Assembly: GCF_024345415.1 (NCBI RefSeq)
Contig: NZ_JAGQBB010000014.1
Span: 1-64,000 of the forward strand
DNA length: 64,000 bases
Reading direction: 5' to 3'
Origin: Synechococcus sp. Tobar12-5m-g
Lineage (GTDB): Bacteria > Cyanobacteriota > Cyanobacteriia > PCC-6307 > Cyanobiaceae
Shown here: piece after piece, positions 56,833 to 64,000 of the stretch
Layout: the number at the start of each line of letters is the position of its first letter
Position numbering within the stretch: position 1 is the first letter of the stretch
Notes under the pieces: model-generated
Database searches by the model: none
What the model was told of the DNA's origin: nothing
The model's input: the letters and a program-made list of their open reading frames with translations, nothing else
Position numbers and translations under genes: made by a program

Positions 56833-57084
56833 TCACTCCGTTTCGGTGGTTTCCGTCAGGGGACGATCACTGCCATGCTCGCTGAAGGCAGTGAGGCCTC
56901 CCATGGCTTGAAGCCCGGCGAGCATCAACAGGCCCAGCACCACGGCGATTCTGGTCAGCCAGCCGCCCTGTCCTTGGTTGTTCCGGTCATCGACGACAGG
57001 ATGGCCGCAATCCACGCAGATCATGCCGGCGATGCCCAGCTTCGCCTTGCTGATCATTCGGCAGCCGCAGCGTTGGCAGGTCAT
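56833..57084 (-). CDS. Small zinc-ribbon membrane protein, unknown
   Basis: 83-residue product with an N-terminal zinc ribbon of two CxxC pairs (TCQRCGCRMISKAKLGIAG, then CVDCGHPV). One transmembrane helix follows (ITRIA-like VVLGLLMLAGLQAMGG) and a short acidic tail. No family is recognised. The spaced cysteines and ATG at 57084 argue that it is a real gene. It follows the CNNM-type gene start region by 61 bp, on the same strand and downstream of it. Confidence 0.65.
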   Translation of the reverse strand: MTCQRCGCRMISKAKLGIAGMICVDCGHPVVDDRNNQGQGGWLTRIAVVLGLLMLAGLQAMGGLTAFSEHGSDRPLTETTETE

Positions 57085-57145
57085 GGAACGCCCAGCACAA
57101 CATTTAACTCTGGCGGCTGAATCGCCTCAGCTGCAGCAGCAACAG

Positions 57146-58441
57146 CTACCGCAGGGAGGGAGGCGTCACCAGGATTTTGTCGACACGGTTGCTGTCCATG
57201 TCCATCACCTCGAAGCGATATCCCTGCCAGTCGAAGTGGTCGGAAGCCTTGGGGATGCGCTCGAGGGCATGAATCATGAAGCCCGCCAGGTTGTGGTACG
57301 CCCTCTGCTCGCCTGTGCCGAGCAATCTGGTGCCGATCCGATCATCGAAGTCGTTGATGTCGAGGCTGCCATCCACCAGCCAGGTGCCGTCCTCGCGGAT
57401 CACAAAGGAGGGCTCCTCGTCGTCCTCCAGGGCAGGAAGATCCCCGACGATCCCTTCCATCAGGTCGTTGAGCGTCACCAGGCCCTCCACCCCTCCAAAC
57501 TCATCGGTGACGAGGGCAATGTGGATGCCGGTGCGCTTGAATTGCTCCAGCACGGAGAGCGAACGGGTGGACTCCGCCACATAGAGCGGAGGCTGGCAGA
57601 GCGCTTCGAGATCAAGGGGTTCGCTGCCAAGCTGGGCGGTGAGCAGGCTGCGCACCCGCACGATGCCGATGCAGTCGTCGAGGCTGCCGCGACCGACCGG
57701 AAAACGGGAGTGGTTGGATTCCTTCACCTCGGCGAGGTTCTCCTCTTCTGAGACCTCCAGATCCAGCCAGCGGATCTCGGTGCGGGGGGTCATCATCGTT
57801 TTGATCGATCGATCCCCCAGGCGCAGCACCCGCTGCACCATGTCGTGCTCGCTTTCCTCAAACACACCGGAATCGGCGCCCTGGCGGATCAGGGCCTTGA
57901 TCTCCTCCTCGGTGATCTCGGGTTCGTCGCTGGCAGCCACGTTCAGGAGCCTCAGCAGGGTGTCGGTGGAGGCGCCCAGCAGGCGCACGGCGGGGGTGCA
58001 CAGCCTGGAGAGGGCGCGCATGGCGGGGGCAATGCGGCAGGCGATCTGCTCCGGGTTGGCCAGGGCGATGCGCTTGGGCACCAGCTCGCCGATCACCAGG
58101 GAGAGGTAGGTGATCAGGGCCACCACCAGGGTGACGCTCAACCCTTCGCTGATGGGCTGAAGCGCCGGGATGCCATCGAAGACCGGTTGGAGTTGCCGAG
58201 CCACCGTGGCCCCGGCAACGGCGCCGCTCAGCACACCGATCAGGGTGATGCCGATCTGCACCGTGGAGAGGAAATCGTTCGGCGACTCCGCCAGGCGAAG
58301 GGCGAGGCGAGCGGGCCGGCTGCCCTTCTCCGCCAACTGCTGCAGCCGCACCTTGCGGGCGGAGACGACGGCGATCTCAGAGCCAGAGAAGATCCCGTTG
58401 GCGACGATCAGCAGCAGGATGAAGAGGATCTCCAGCGCCAA
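57146..58441 (-). CDS. CNNM/CorC (hemolysin-like) transporter
   Basis: 431-residue protein. The N-terminal CNNM (DUF21) membrane domain covers about residues 1-190 (GIFSGSEIAVVSARKVRLQQ). A tandem CBS domain follows (MMTPRTEIRWLDLEVSEEEN; ALVTDEFGGVEGLVTLNDLM), then the C-terminal CorC_HlyC domain (WLVDGSLDINDFDDRIG). Relatives export magnesium or cobalt. The older name hemolysin is not supported by function. Confidence 0.93.
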   Translation of the reverse strand: MALEILFILLLIVANGIFSGSEIAVVSARKVRLQQLAEKGSRPARLALRLAESPNDFLSTVQIGITLIGVLSGAVAGATVARQLQPVFDGIPALQPISEGLSVTLVVALITYLSLVIGELVPKRIALANPEQIACRIAPAMRALSRLCTPAVRLLGASTDTLLRLLNVAASDEPEITEEEIKALIRQGADSGVFEESEHDMVQRVLRLGDRSIKTMMTPRTEIRWLDLEVSEEENLAEVKESNHSRFPVGRGSLDDCIGIVRVRSLLTAQLGSEPLDLEALCQPPLYVAESTRSLSVLEQFKRTGIHIALVTDEFGGVEGLVTLNDLMEGIVGDLPALEDDEEPSFVIREDGTWLVDGSLDINDFDDRIGTRLLGTGEQRAYHNLAGFMIHALERIPKASDHFDWQGYRFEVMDMDSNRVDKILVTPPSLR

Positions 58442-58493
58442 GCAGGGGAGGCAGGTTGAATCAGAGTGGTCAATCTACTGGCTGGATCAGATC

Positions 58494-59837
58494 TCAGCCC
58501 GCCACCAGCCAGCTCACCTGCCGCACCGGCTGCTCCAGCAGGGTGAGCCGGAGGCTGGTGGCATCGATCAGGGCGGCTCTGGCCTCCTGGCGCTGCGGCC
58601 GGGCTGCGCCGGTTGTGGTTACAGCCAGTGGGCGCAGGGCCAGCAGCAATCGGTCGCCGGTGGGGTCGTAGTGCAGGCCGGTGCCCGGCTCCAGCTCCCA
58701 GCCTGCCAGCTCGCGCCGTTGCAGCAACTTGCCGCGCCGATCCAGGCTGAGCAGCACCAGCCGGGGTTGGTTGATCCCCTCGATCAGCAGCGCCCAGACC
58801 CGCTCACCGCCCCGGGAGCAGGCGCTGGCGACCAGGCCGGCGCTGCCCAGCCAGAGCGTTCTTGGCGCCTGGCCGGGTTCCACCAGCTCCAGGGAACGGC
58901 GGAAATCGGGCCAGTGGCGCACCAGCAGGGCCCGCCCCGCCACCGGGCAGAAGCTGCTCAGATCGCGGCTGCCCGGCAGCACCTGCCGCCGCGCCGGCTG
59001 GGGCGGCAGGGTGCGCAGCGACAGCCCCTCGATCTCCGGCACGATCACCGCTCCCCCCTGGGGCAGCAGGGAGATCCGGCCGCTGGCCTCCAGGGCCAGG
59101 GTCTGACGCCCACCGCCGCGGCGCCACAGCACCGTGCTGGCCCGGCCGGGCGGGCGGGGGGATGACTGAACCAGCAGGTCGCCGGACCGGTTGCTGCTCA
59201 ACTGGGCGAACAAGAGCGGCTCGGCGCTGAGCTTCTCCAGCCTCTGGCGCTCCACCATGCCGAGTCCGGCCGCCGTGCGGCTGAGGTTGCGGGTGCGCAG
59301 CCCCAGCCGCCACACCTGGTGATCGCCCTGGCCGTTGCGGCTCACCAGCCCCACGCCGGCGCCATCCCCCAGGGGCTGGACCATCGGAATCGACGTCCAC
59401 TCCGGGGTCAGCGCCTTCCAGTGGCCGTCGTGCTGACGCACCTGAAGCTGCTCACCGCCCGCCACCGGCACCACTGCCAGCAGGTGGGGGCGGGGGTCCC
59501 AATGGCGCTCGCCGGCGGTCAGGGCCAGGCCGCGGCGGTCCTGGCCGCCCAGCCGCAGCAGCAGGGGCGCCACGATCCGCTCGCCTGCCTTGGGCAGCAG
59601 CAGCAGCGGGTTGCCGCTGCCCTGCACCTCGAAGGGCAGCGCCGGCTCGAGGGTCGTGGCGGCCGCCACGCTGGCCGGCTCTAGGGGCCGGCTGAAGCGC
59701 AGGCTGAGGGCGGCCGGTCCTGAGCTGGCCGCCGCCTGCCGCAACTCCAGCAGCCTGGGCGGCCTGTGAAGCAACAGCTGCTGCTGGAGCACGGCCAGGC
59801 CCAGCCCCGCCAGCAGCGTCACCCCCAGGCCGTTCAT
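58494..59837 (-). CDS. Cyanobacterial protein of unknown function, probably beta-rich
   Basis: 447-residue product with an N-terminal hydrophobic helix (GLGVTLLAGLGLAVLQQQLL) that anchors it. The rest is made of short beta-like repeats (LEASGRISLLPQGGAVIVPE; SRDLSSFCPVAGRALLVRHW), reminiscent of a beta-propeller, but no family is recognised. Its ATG overlaps the stop of the TIGR03943 gene (ATGA), so it belongs to the permease operon. Confidence 0.7.
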   Translation of the reverse strand: MNGLGVTLLAGLGLAVLQQQLLLHRPPRLLELRQAAASSGPAALSLRFSRPLEPASVAAATTLEPALPFEVQGSGNPLLLLPKAGERIVAPLLLRLGGQDRRGLALTAGERHWDPRPHLLAVVPVAGGEQLQVRQHDGHWKALTPEWTSIPMVQPLGDGAGVGLVSRNGQGDHQVWRLGLRTRNLSRTAAGLGMVERQRLEKLSAEPLLFAQLSSNRSGDLLVQSSPRPPGRASTVLWRRGGGRQTLALEASGRISLLPQGGAVIVPEIEGLSLRTLPPQPARRQVLPGSRDLSSFCPVAGRALLVRHWPDFRRSLELVEPGQAPRTLWLGSAGLVASACSRGGERVWALLIEGINQPRLVLLSLDRRGKLLQRRELAGWELEPGTGLHYDPTGDRLLLALRPLAVTTTGAARPQRQEARAALIDATSLRLTLLEQPVRQVSWLVAG

Positions 59838-60538
59838 GGTTCCAGCGGGCGCTCGGGCCGCGGGATGGGCCGCATGAGGGTGGGCTTCACCACACTGCGC
59901 AGGCCGTCCTCGAACCGTTCGCTGGCCATCACGCCCCTCAGCTCCAGCCACTGATCCGCCTTGGGTACCGGCTGGCCGGCGGGCCAGAGCACCGGCAACC
60001 CCACCGGCGTGGCATCCACCAGGCAGCAGCGCACCAGCAGCCGGGCGAGCTGGGGGCGATCGCCGGGCACCGGCAGCACGAAGCCGCTGATCCGCACCGG
60101 GTCGCCGTTGTGCAGTTTGGGATCGGGTTCGCTGCGCAGCAACCGCACCCACTCGGTGAGGCTGCGCTGGCCGGGCGGCAGCACAAAGTTGAGGGCCGGC
60201 TCCTCCAGCAGCTCCCGGCTCCGGTTGGCGGACAGATCGGCGAACGAAGGACGGGGCGGCAGCAGCAGGACCGCCACGGCGGCGGCGCAGCCCAGCAGCA
60301 GGCCGGCCCTCTGGCGCGGCGCGAGGCGACCGTTGGCACGGGCACTCCAGCGCAGCTCCAGCGCGGCCAGGGCCAGCAGCACCAACCCCCCTCCCCACAC
60401 CAGCGGATGAAAGACGGCGCGCAACAGCAGGTCGAGCCGACCGCTCACGGCGCTCTGCAGAAGCACCACCCCCCAGAGGCCCAGCCCCAGGGCCCGCAGA
60501 GCCCCATCCCGTTTCACAGCAGCACCAGGTTCACCCAT
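59834..60538 (-). CDS. TIGR03943 family protein, permease partner
   Basis: 234-residue protein with three or four membrane helices and a soluble C-terminal part (NGDPVRISGFVLPVPGDRPQ; LLVRCCLVDATPVGLPV). This is the TIGR03943 pattern, nearly always found beside a COG0701 permease. The start overlaps the permease end by 25 bp and the stop overlaps the next gene by 4 bp. The substrate of the pair is unknown. Confidence 0.87.
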   Translation of the reverse strand: MGEPGAAVKRDGALRALGLGLWGVVLLQSAVSGRLDLLLRAVFHPLVWGGGLVLLALAALELRWSARANGRLAPRQRAGLLLGCAAAVAVLLLPPRPSFADLSANRSRELLEEPALNFVLPPGQRSLTEWVRLLRSEPDPKLHNGDPVRISGFVLPVPGDRPQLARLLVRCCLVDATPVGLPVLWPAGQPVPKADQWLELRGVMASERFEDGLRSVVKPTLMRPIPRPERPLEP

Positions 60539-61479
60539 TGGCCGATCAACAGCACCACCAGGCCGGCGGCCACCGCCGTGAGCAGGATGGCGCGGGGCTG
60601 GAAGAGAACGCCGAACAGACCCACCAGCTTGAGGTCCATCACCGGGCCCAGCAGCAGGAAGGCCAGCAGGGCGCCGGGGGTGACCTGGGCGGCGAAACCC
60701 AGGGCCAGAAACGCATCCACGCTCGAGCACACCGACACCACCAGGCTCAGCAGCATCAGGCTGAAGATCGAGAGGGTGGGGGCGCCCCCCACCGCCAGCA
60801 GCCAGGCCCGCGGCACCGCGGTCTGCACCAGGGCGGCAATGGCGCAGCCCAGCACCAGCAGCAGGGCCAGATCGAGGAACTCCGTGCTGCCATGGCCCAG
60901 CACCTCCGCCAGGGGCGGCCGCCGGGGGGGCAGGGCGGGTGGTTCGGGAGCCGAGCCGCCGCCGATCAGGCCGCTGCGTCGCTCCAGCAACGACACCCGG
61001 CTGAGTGGCTGGCTGAGCCGCCGCTCCTCCAGCAGGGCCGGGGTCAGCAGTCGGGCCTCCGGCAGCCGGCCCAGCAGGGTGGCCAGCGCCAGGGCGATCA
61101 CCAGGGCCCCGAGCGGCCGGGCCGCCAGCAGCCAGGGCTGGTCGGGGAAGGCGGCCCAGGTGCTGGCCAGCACGATCGGATTGAGCACCGGCGCCGCGAA
61201 CAGAAAGCCCAGCGCCGTGGCCAGGGGAGCCCCGCTGGCCAGCAGCCGCCGCGCCACCGGCACGTTGCCGCACTCACAGGCCGGCAGGGCGAAGCCGAGG
61301 GCGGCGCCGGTGAGCGGCCCCAACAGCGGATTGGCCGGCAGCTTGCGCACCCACGCCCCGCCGGGGCTGAGCCAGCGGGCCAGGCTGGAGATGGCTACTC
61401 CGATCAGCAGGAACGGCATCGCCTCCACCAGCAAGGCCTGGAACAGGGCCCAGGTGGTGGCGAGGCGCTCCAGGTTCAC
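60514..61479 (-). CDS. COG0701-family permease (UPF0718)
   Basis: 321-residue membrane protein. FALPACECGNVPVARRLLASG and FLFAAPVLNPIVLASTW are the family signature in the first half; SVCSSVDAFLALGFAAQVTP repeats it in the second. A hydrophilic linker lies at about residues 150-210. Homologues occur in metal or arsenic resistance contexts. GTG 61479 overlaps the upstream stop as GTGA. Confidence 0.9.
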   Translation of the reverse strand: MNLERLATTWALFQALLVEAMPFLLIGVAISSLARWLSPGGAWVRKLPANPLLGPLTGAALGFALPACECGNVPVARRLLASGAPLATALGFLFAAPVLNPIVLASTWAAFPDQPWLLAARPLGALVIALALATLLGRLPEARLLTPALLEERRLSQPLSRVSLLERRSGLIGGGSAPEPPALPPRRPPLAEVLGHGSTEFLDLALLLVLGCAIAALVQTAVPRAWLLAVGGAPTLSIFSLMLLSLVVSVCSSVDAFLALGFAAQVTPGALLAFLLLGPVMDLKLVGLFGVLFQPRAILLTAVAAGLVVLLIGQWVNLVLL

Positions 61480-61979
61480 GATGCTGGCCGGCTGGTTGTG
61501 CCACCGCCAGCCTCGAACCAGGCCGGGATCGCCTCGAAGCAGGCGGCGTTCTTCTCGTTCTCGCGCGCCTCCACCTTCCAGCAACAGCTGCGGCCGCCCT
61601 CCCGGCTCTGCAACAGGGCATTGGCCCGCTCCCACACCCAGGCGGCGCTGCCCTCCATGCCCACGTTGGCCATCACCCGCAGATCAAGGGCCTCCCGTTC
61701 GTGCAGGGCCTGCCAGTCGCCCAGCAGGGGGTCGTCAGCGTTGACCAGCACGGTGTGATCGAACTGCTCCGCCAGCTGGGCCTCCAGGGGCCGCAGGCCG
61801 GAGAAATCCACCACGAAGCCGTTGGCATCGAGCCGCTGGGCCAGGAACCAGCAGGTGAATTGGCGGCTGTAGCCGTGAAGGAAGCGGCAGTGGCCGCTGT
61901 GGCGCCATTGCCGGTGGCAGCAGGGGTAGCCGCCGAAGGATTTGGAGCAGGTGTAGGCCGCCGCTGGAGCTGCCGTCAT
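61476..61979 (-). CDS. 6-pyruvoyl-tetrahydropterin synthase/QueD-like protein
   Basis: 167-residue member of the PTPS superfamily. The core HSGHCRFLHGYSRQF contains the catalytic-type Cys and a metal His, but the second His of the usual HGH motif is Tyr (HGY). FVVDFSGLRPLEAQLAEQFD and HTVLVNADDPLL continue the fold. A cysteine-rich CCHRQWRH precedes it. Substrate and metal may thus differ from QueD, which makes carboxytetrahydropterin for queuosine. It starts 27 bp from the divergent hisIE gene and is the first gene of the permease operon. Confidence 0.85.
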   Translation of the reverse strand: MTAAPAAAYTCSKSFGGYPCCHRQWRHSGHCRFLHGYSRQFTCWFLAQRLDANGFVVDFSGLRPLEAQLAEQFDHTVLVNADDPLLGDWQALHEREALDLRVMANVGMEGSAAWVWERANALLQSREGGRSCCWKVEARENEKNAACFEAIPAWFEAGGGTTSRPAS

Positions 61980-62006
61980 GGGATGGGGGAGGATCGCAGC
62001 AGCCGC

Positions 62007-62738
62007 ATGACGCAGGCCTTGGAGGCATCATTTCAGCTCCCCAGCACCGCCGCCGGGGATCTGCCGCCAGCGGAGCTGATCGCGACCCTGCGGTTCGATG
62101 CCGCCGGTCTGATCCCCGCCATCGCCCAGGACTGGCTGGACGGGGCCGTGTTGATGGTGGCCTGGATGAACCGGGAAGCGATCGAGCACAGCCTCGCCTC
62201 CGGCGAGGTCCATTACTGGAGCCGCTCCCGCCAGGAGCTCTGGCACAAGGGGGCCACCAGCGGCCACTTCCAGCGCCTCAGGGGCCTCCGCTACGACTGC
62301 GACGCCGACGTGCTGTTGCTCAGCGTCGAGCAGATCGGCGACGTGGCCTGCCACACCGGCGCCCGCAGCTGCTTCTACGAGGCTGGCCCCCGCGCCAGTG
62401 AGGGCGGCGGCGCCGCCCTGTCGCCGCCGGCCGATGCCTGCAGCGAACTGGCCCGGCTGATCGCCGGCCGCCGCGATCGGCCCGAGCCCGGCAGCTACAC
62501 CAACAAACTGCTGGCCGGGGGCGACAACGCCATCCTCAAGAAGATCGGCGAGGAGAGCGTGGAGTTCGTGATGGCTTGCAAAGACGAGGATCCCACCGCC
62601 ATCGCCGGCGAGGCGGCCGATCTGATCTTTCACCTGCAGGTGGCCCTGGCCCACCACGGCGTGGCCTGGCGCCAGGTGCTGGAGGTGCTGGCGGCGCGGC
62701 GCGGGGCTCCGCGGCGGAATCCGGCGGAATCCGCTTAA
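62007..62738 (+). CDS. hisIE: Phosphoribosyl-AMP cyclohydrolase / phosphoribosyl-ATP diphosphatase
   Basis: 243-residue fusion doing two successive steps of histidine synthesis. The HisI part has SRQELWHKGATSGHFQRL and the zinc Cys in CDADVLLL and VACHTGARSCFY. The HisE part has NKLLAGGDNAILKKIGEESV and GEAADLIFHLQVAL. The order HisI-HisE is standard. The ATG is 27 bp from the divergent QueD-like gene. Confidence 0.95.
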   Translation: MTQALEASFQLPSTAAGDLPPAELIATLRFDAAGLIPAIAQDWLDGAVLMVAWMNREAIEHSLASGEVHYWSRSRQELWHKGATSGHFQRLRGLRYDCDADVLLLSVEQIGDVACHTGARSCFYEAGPRASEGGGAALSPPADACSELARLIAGRRDRPEPGSYTNKLLAGGDNAILKKIGEESVEFVMACKDEDPTAIAGEAADLIFHLQVALAHHGVAWRQVLEVLAARRGAPRRNPAESA

Positions 62739-62753
62739 CTCCAGCCTGTCCAT

Positions 62754-63491
62754 TCAGGGCGGAGGCGAGCCGAACGGGCTGGGTTTGCTGTAGAGCCAGC
62801 GGAGGGTGGCCAGGTCGCGGGGGCTCAGCCGCAGCACCGGTTCGGCCCCCGGCACCGCCGCCATCACATCGGCCGGGTCGGGGCTGTGGCCCCAGAGCCC
62901 GAAGGCGTGGCCGAGTTCGTGCAGGGCCGTGGCCTCGATCGCGGCGCGGCGTTGTTCCGGGCTGATCAACACCTCCACCCGCGGCTCCAGCCGCCAAACC
63001 CCCAGGCGCTCGGTGTCCTGCAGGCTGAGGCTGGCTCGGCCGTGGCTCGCCCGGGCCTGGCCTGCGGCCTGCTGAAGCCGGGGCGGCCGTTGGCGACGCA
63101 CCAGCACCTGGGCCCGCTGGGGATCCTCCACCCGCTTCAGGGGGAGATGGTCCTGCCACTGCCCCAGGGCAGCCTCCACCGCCTGGAGCCACAGCAGCTG
63201 GAAGCGGGCGGCGGGGCCCTCCAGGCTCACTGGCTCCACCCAGACGCACCACTGGGGGAGCACCGGCCAGCCAGCGGCGCTGGGTTCGAGGACCTGGCGG
63301 TAGTCGCCAGATGGAGCCTCGGCCGGCAGCGTCTCCCGGGGGGGTGCAGAGCCCCTGCCTGAGCCCACCCAGGGCCGGCTTGTCTGGGCGAGGGGGCAGA
63401 CCTCGACGGCTCGGCCAGGGTCAGCCAGCAGGGGAAGGGCCACGGCCAGCAGGGGAAGGGCCAGCAGCCGGGCGGCCAACCGGGCACCCAT
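62754..63491 (-). CDS. Matrixin-like zinc metalloprotease, exported
   Basis: 245-residue product. A signal peptide (ARLAARLLALPLLAVALPLL) is followed by a catalytic zinc motif ATALHELGHAFGLWGHSPDP, HExxHxxGxxGH, and a Met-turn (DVMAAV), the metzincin pattern. Targets are unknown. ATG 63491 is chosen because it begins the signal peptide. It is next to the DUF2214 gene and probably co-transcribed with it. Confidence 0.85.
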   Translation of the reverse strand: MGARLAARLLALPLLAVALPLLADPGRAVEVCPLAQTSRPWVGSGRGSAPPRETLPAEAPSGDYRQVLEPSAAGWPVLPQWCVWVEPVSLEGPAARFQLLWLQAVEAALGQWQDHLPLKRVEDPQRAQVLVRRQRPPRLQQAAGQARASHGRASLSLQDTERLGVWRLEPRVEVLISPEQRRAAIEATALHELGHAFGLWGHSPDPADVMAAVPGAEPVLRLSPRDLATLRWLYSKPSPFGSPPP

Positions 63492-63492
63492 C

Positions 63493-63966
63493 TCAGGCCG
63501 GCAGGCCCACACCCCGCGCCATCAGGGTGGCCAGCAGGGGGATGGTGGCGAAGCCGGCCAGCTCGATGTTCAGTACCCAGCGCAGCCGGCCCGCCAGGGC
63601 CTCACTCACCTCGGGCAGCTCCCCCTTGCGCAGGGGAATCGCCCAGAGGATGTAGGTGACCGTGGGGTAAAGCGAAAGCGCTCCCACCGCCAGGTACACC
63701 CCCACTTTCCACCAGAACAGGGGGTTTTCGGTGTAGAAGCCACTGCCCTGGCCGTAGTGGAGCACCCGCAGGATGCCGCTGAGCAGCACGGCGAGGGCGG
63801 CGATCCCGTACACCACATCGGTGATCACCATCAAGGTGGCCTCCCCCTTGGCCGGGTTGGCCTTGATCAGGCGCCGCTCCAGCACCAGGGCGCCGAAGCA
63901 GACCATGAAGCTGAGGTAGTGCACGTAGGCCACCACCGCGCTGGGCAGCACGCCGGTGGGGAACAC
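63493..63966 (-). CDS. DUF2214 family membrane protein, possibly running off the window
   Basis: 157-residue integral membrane protein with four or so helices; AYVHYLSFMVCFGALVLERR and WWKVGVYLAVGALSLYPTVT are the family pattern. Function is unknown. The listed start is a GTG at 63966, but the same frame stays open to position 64000, so the true start may lie beyond the window. Confidence 0.8.
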   Translation of the reverse strand: MFPTGVLPSAVVAYVHYLSFMVCFGALVLERRLIKANPAKGEATLMVITDVVYGIAALAVLLSGILRVLHYGQGSGFYTENPLFWWKVGVYLAVGALSLYPTVTYILWAIPLRKGELPEVSEALAGRLRWVLNIELAGFATIPLLATLMARGVGLPA

Positions 63967-64000
63967 GAATCCCGGGGAAGCCAGGGCCGTAAGAGCGGTG

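Overview
The window reads as a GC-rich cyanobacterial chromosome segment of the Synechococcus/Cyanobium type. Support comes from cyanobacteria-restricted families (CGLD27/Ycf36, DUF3318, DUF2811, DUF3386, DUF6447, a Nif11-like protein), an SLH/OprB iron-type porin, a fused ODC-OPRT UMP synthase, and HIP1-type GGCGATCGCC palindromes (for example 2522, 7644, 11385, 22065, 27209). Genes are dense, with many 4-bp ATGA or GTGA overlaps, and no transposase or CRISPR array was seen.

Region 1 (1-11.1 kb) is a sulfur-assimilation block. It holds a decayed rhodanese-like gene, metY and metX, a decayed NitT/TauT/Ssu-type ABC permease, then cysK - rhodanese - cysE - srpI - cysteine desulfurase, and chrA. 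SrpI is a family 2A encapsulin shell protein. The desulfurase carries a roughly 180-residue disordered N-terminal extension, the known layout of its encapsulated cargo. The set CysK/CysE/SrpI/ChrA matches the sulfur-regulated srpG/H/I/C genes I recall from the S. elongatus pANL plasmid, so this is probably one sulfur-starvation module. Two short dyads sit just upstream of cysK and srpI.

Region 2 (11.1-31.1 kb) is largely housekeeping: a polar amino-acid ABC importer (aapJQMP type), pyrC and a pyrF-pyrE fusion tail to tail, tRNA-Ser(UGA), tpiA, an S4 protein, an ABC exporter, DUF6447, DUF3386, carB, DUF3318-rsfS-CGLD27-asparaginase, a TerC/DUF475 membrane protein, initiator tRNA-Met with a strong terminator, and a GMC oxidoreductase.

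Region 3 (31.1-44.5 kb) holds DUF2811, a non-coding stretch with two perfect DnaA-box 9-mers, a CbiX-type chelatase, a 7TM-HD phosphodiesterase, folD - crtE - PAP2-like - RecD-like helicase, a SHOCT protein, Nif11-like and DCC proteins, a class I aldolase pseudogene with a large internal deletion, cbpA-cbpM, a phytochelatin-synthase-like protein and a YdcF-like protein.

Region 4 (44.6-64 kb) is metal and ion homeostasis: a porin behind a fourfold TGAGAA Fur-box-like array, a small lipoprotein, a PiuC-type dioxygenase, zur facing znuA-znuC-znuB across a palindromic operator, a Ktr/Trk K+ subunit, a CPA2 antiporter, a P-type cation ATPase, DedA and a CNNM/CorC protein. It ends with an unusual operon (QueD-like protein, COG0701 permease, TIGR03943, a cyanobacterial protein of unknown function), hisIE, a matrixin-like protease and a DUF2214 protein at the edge.
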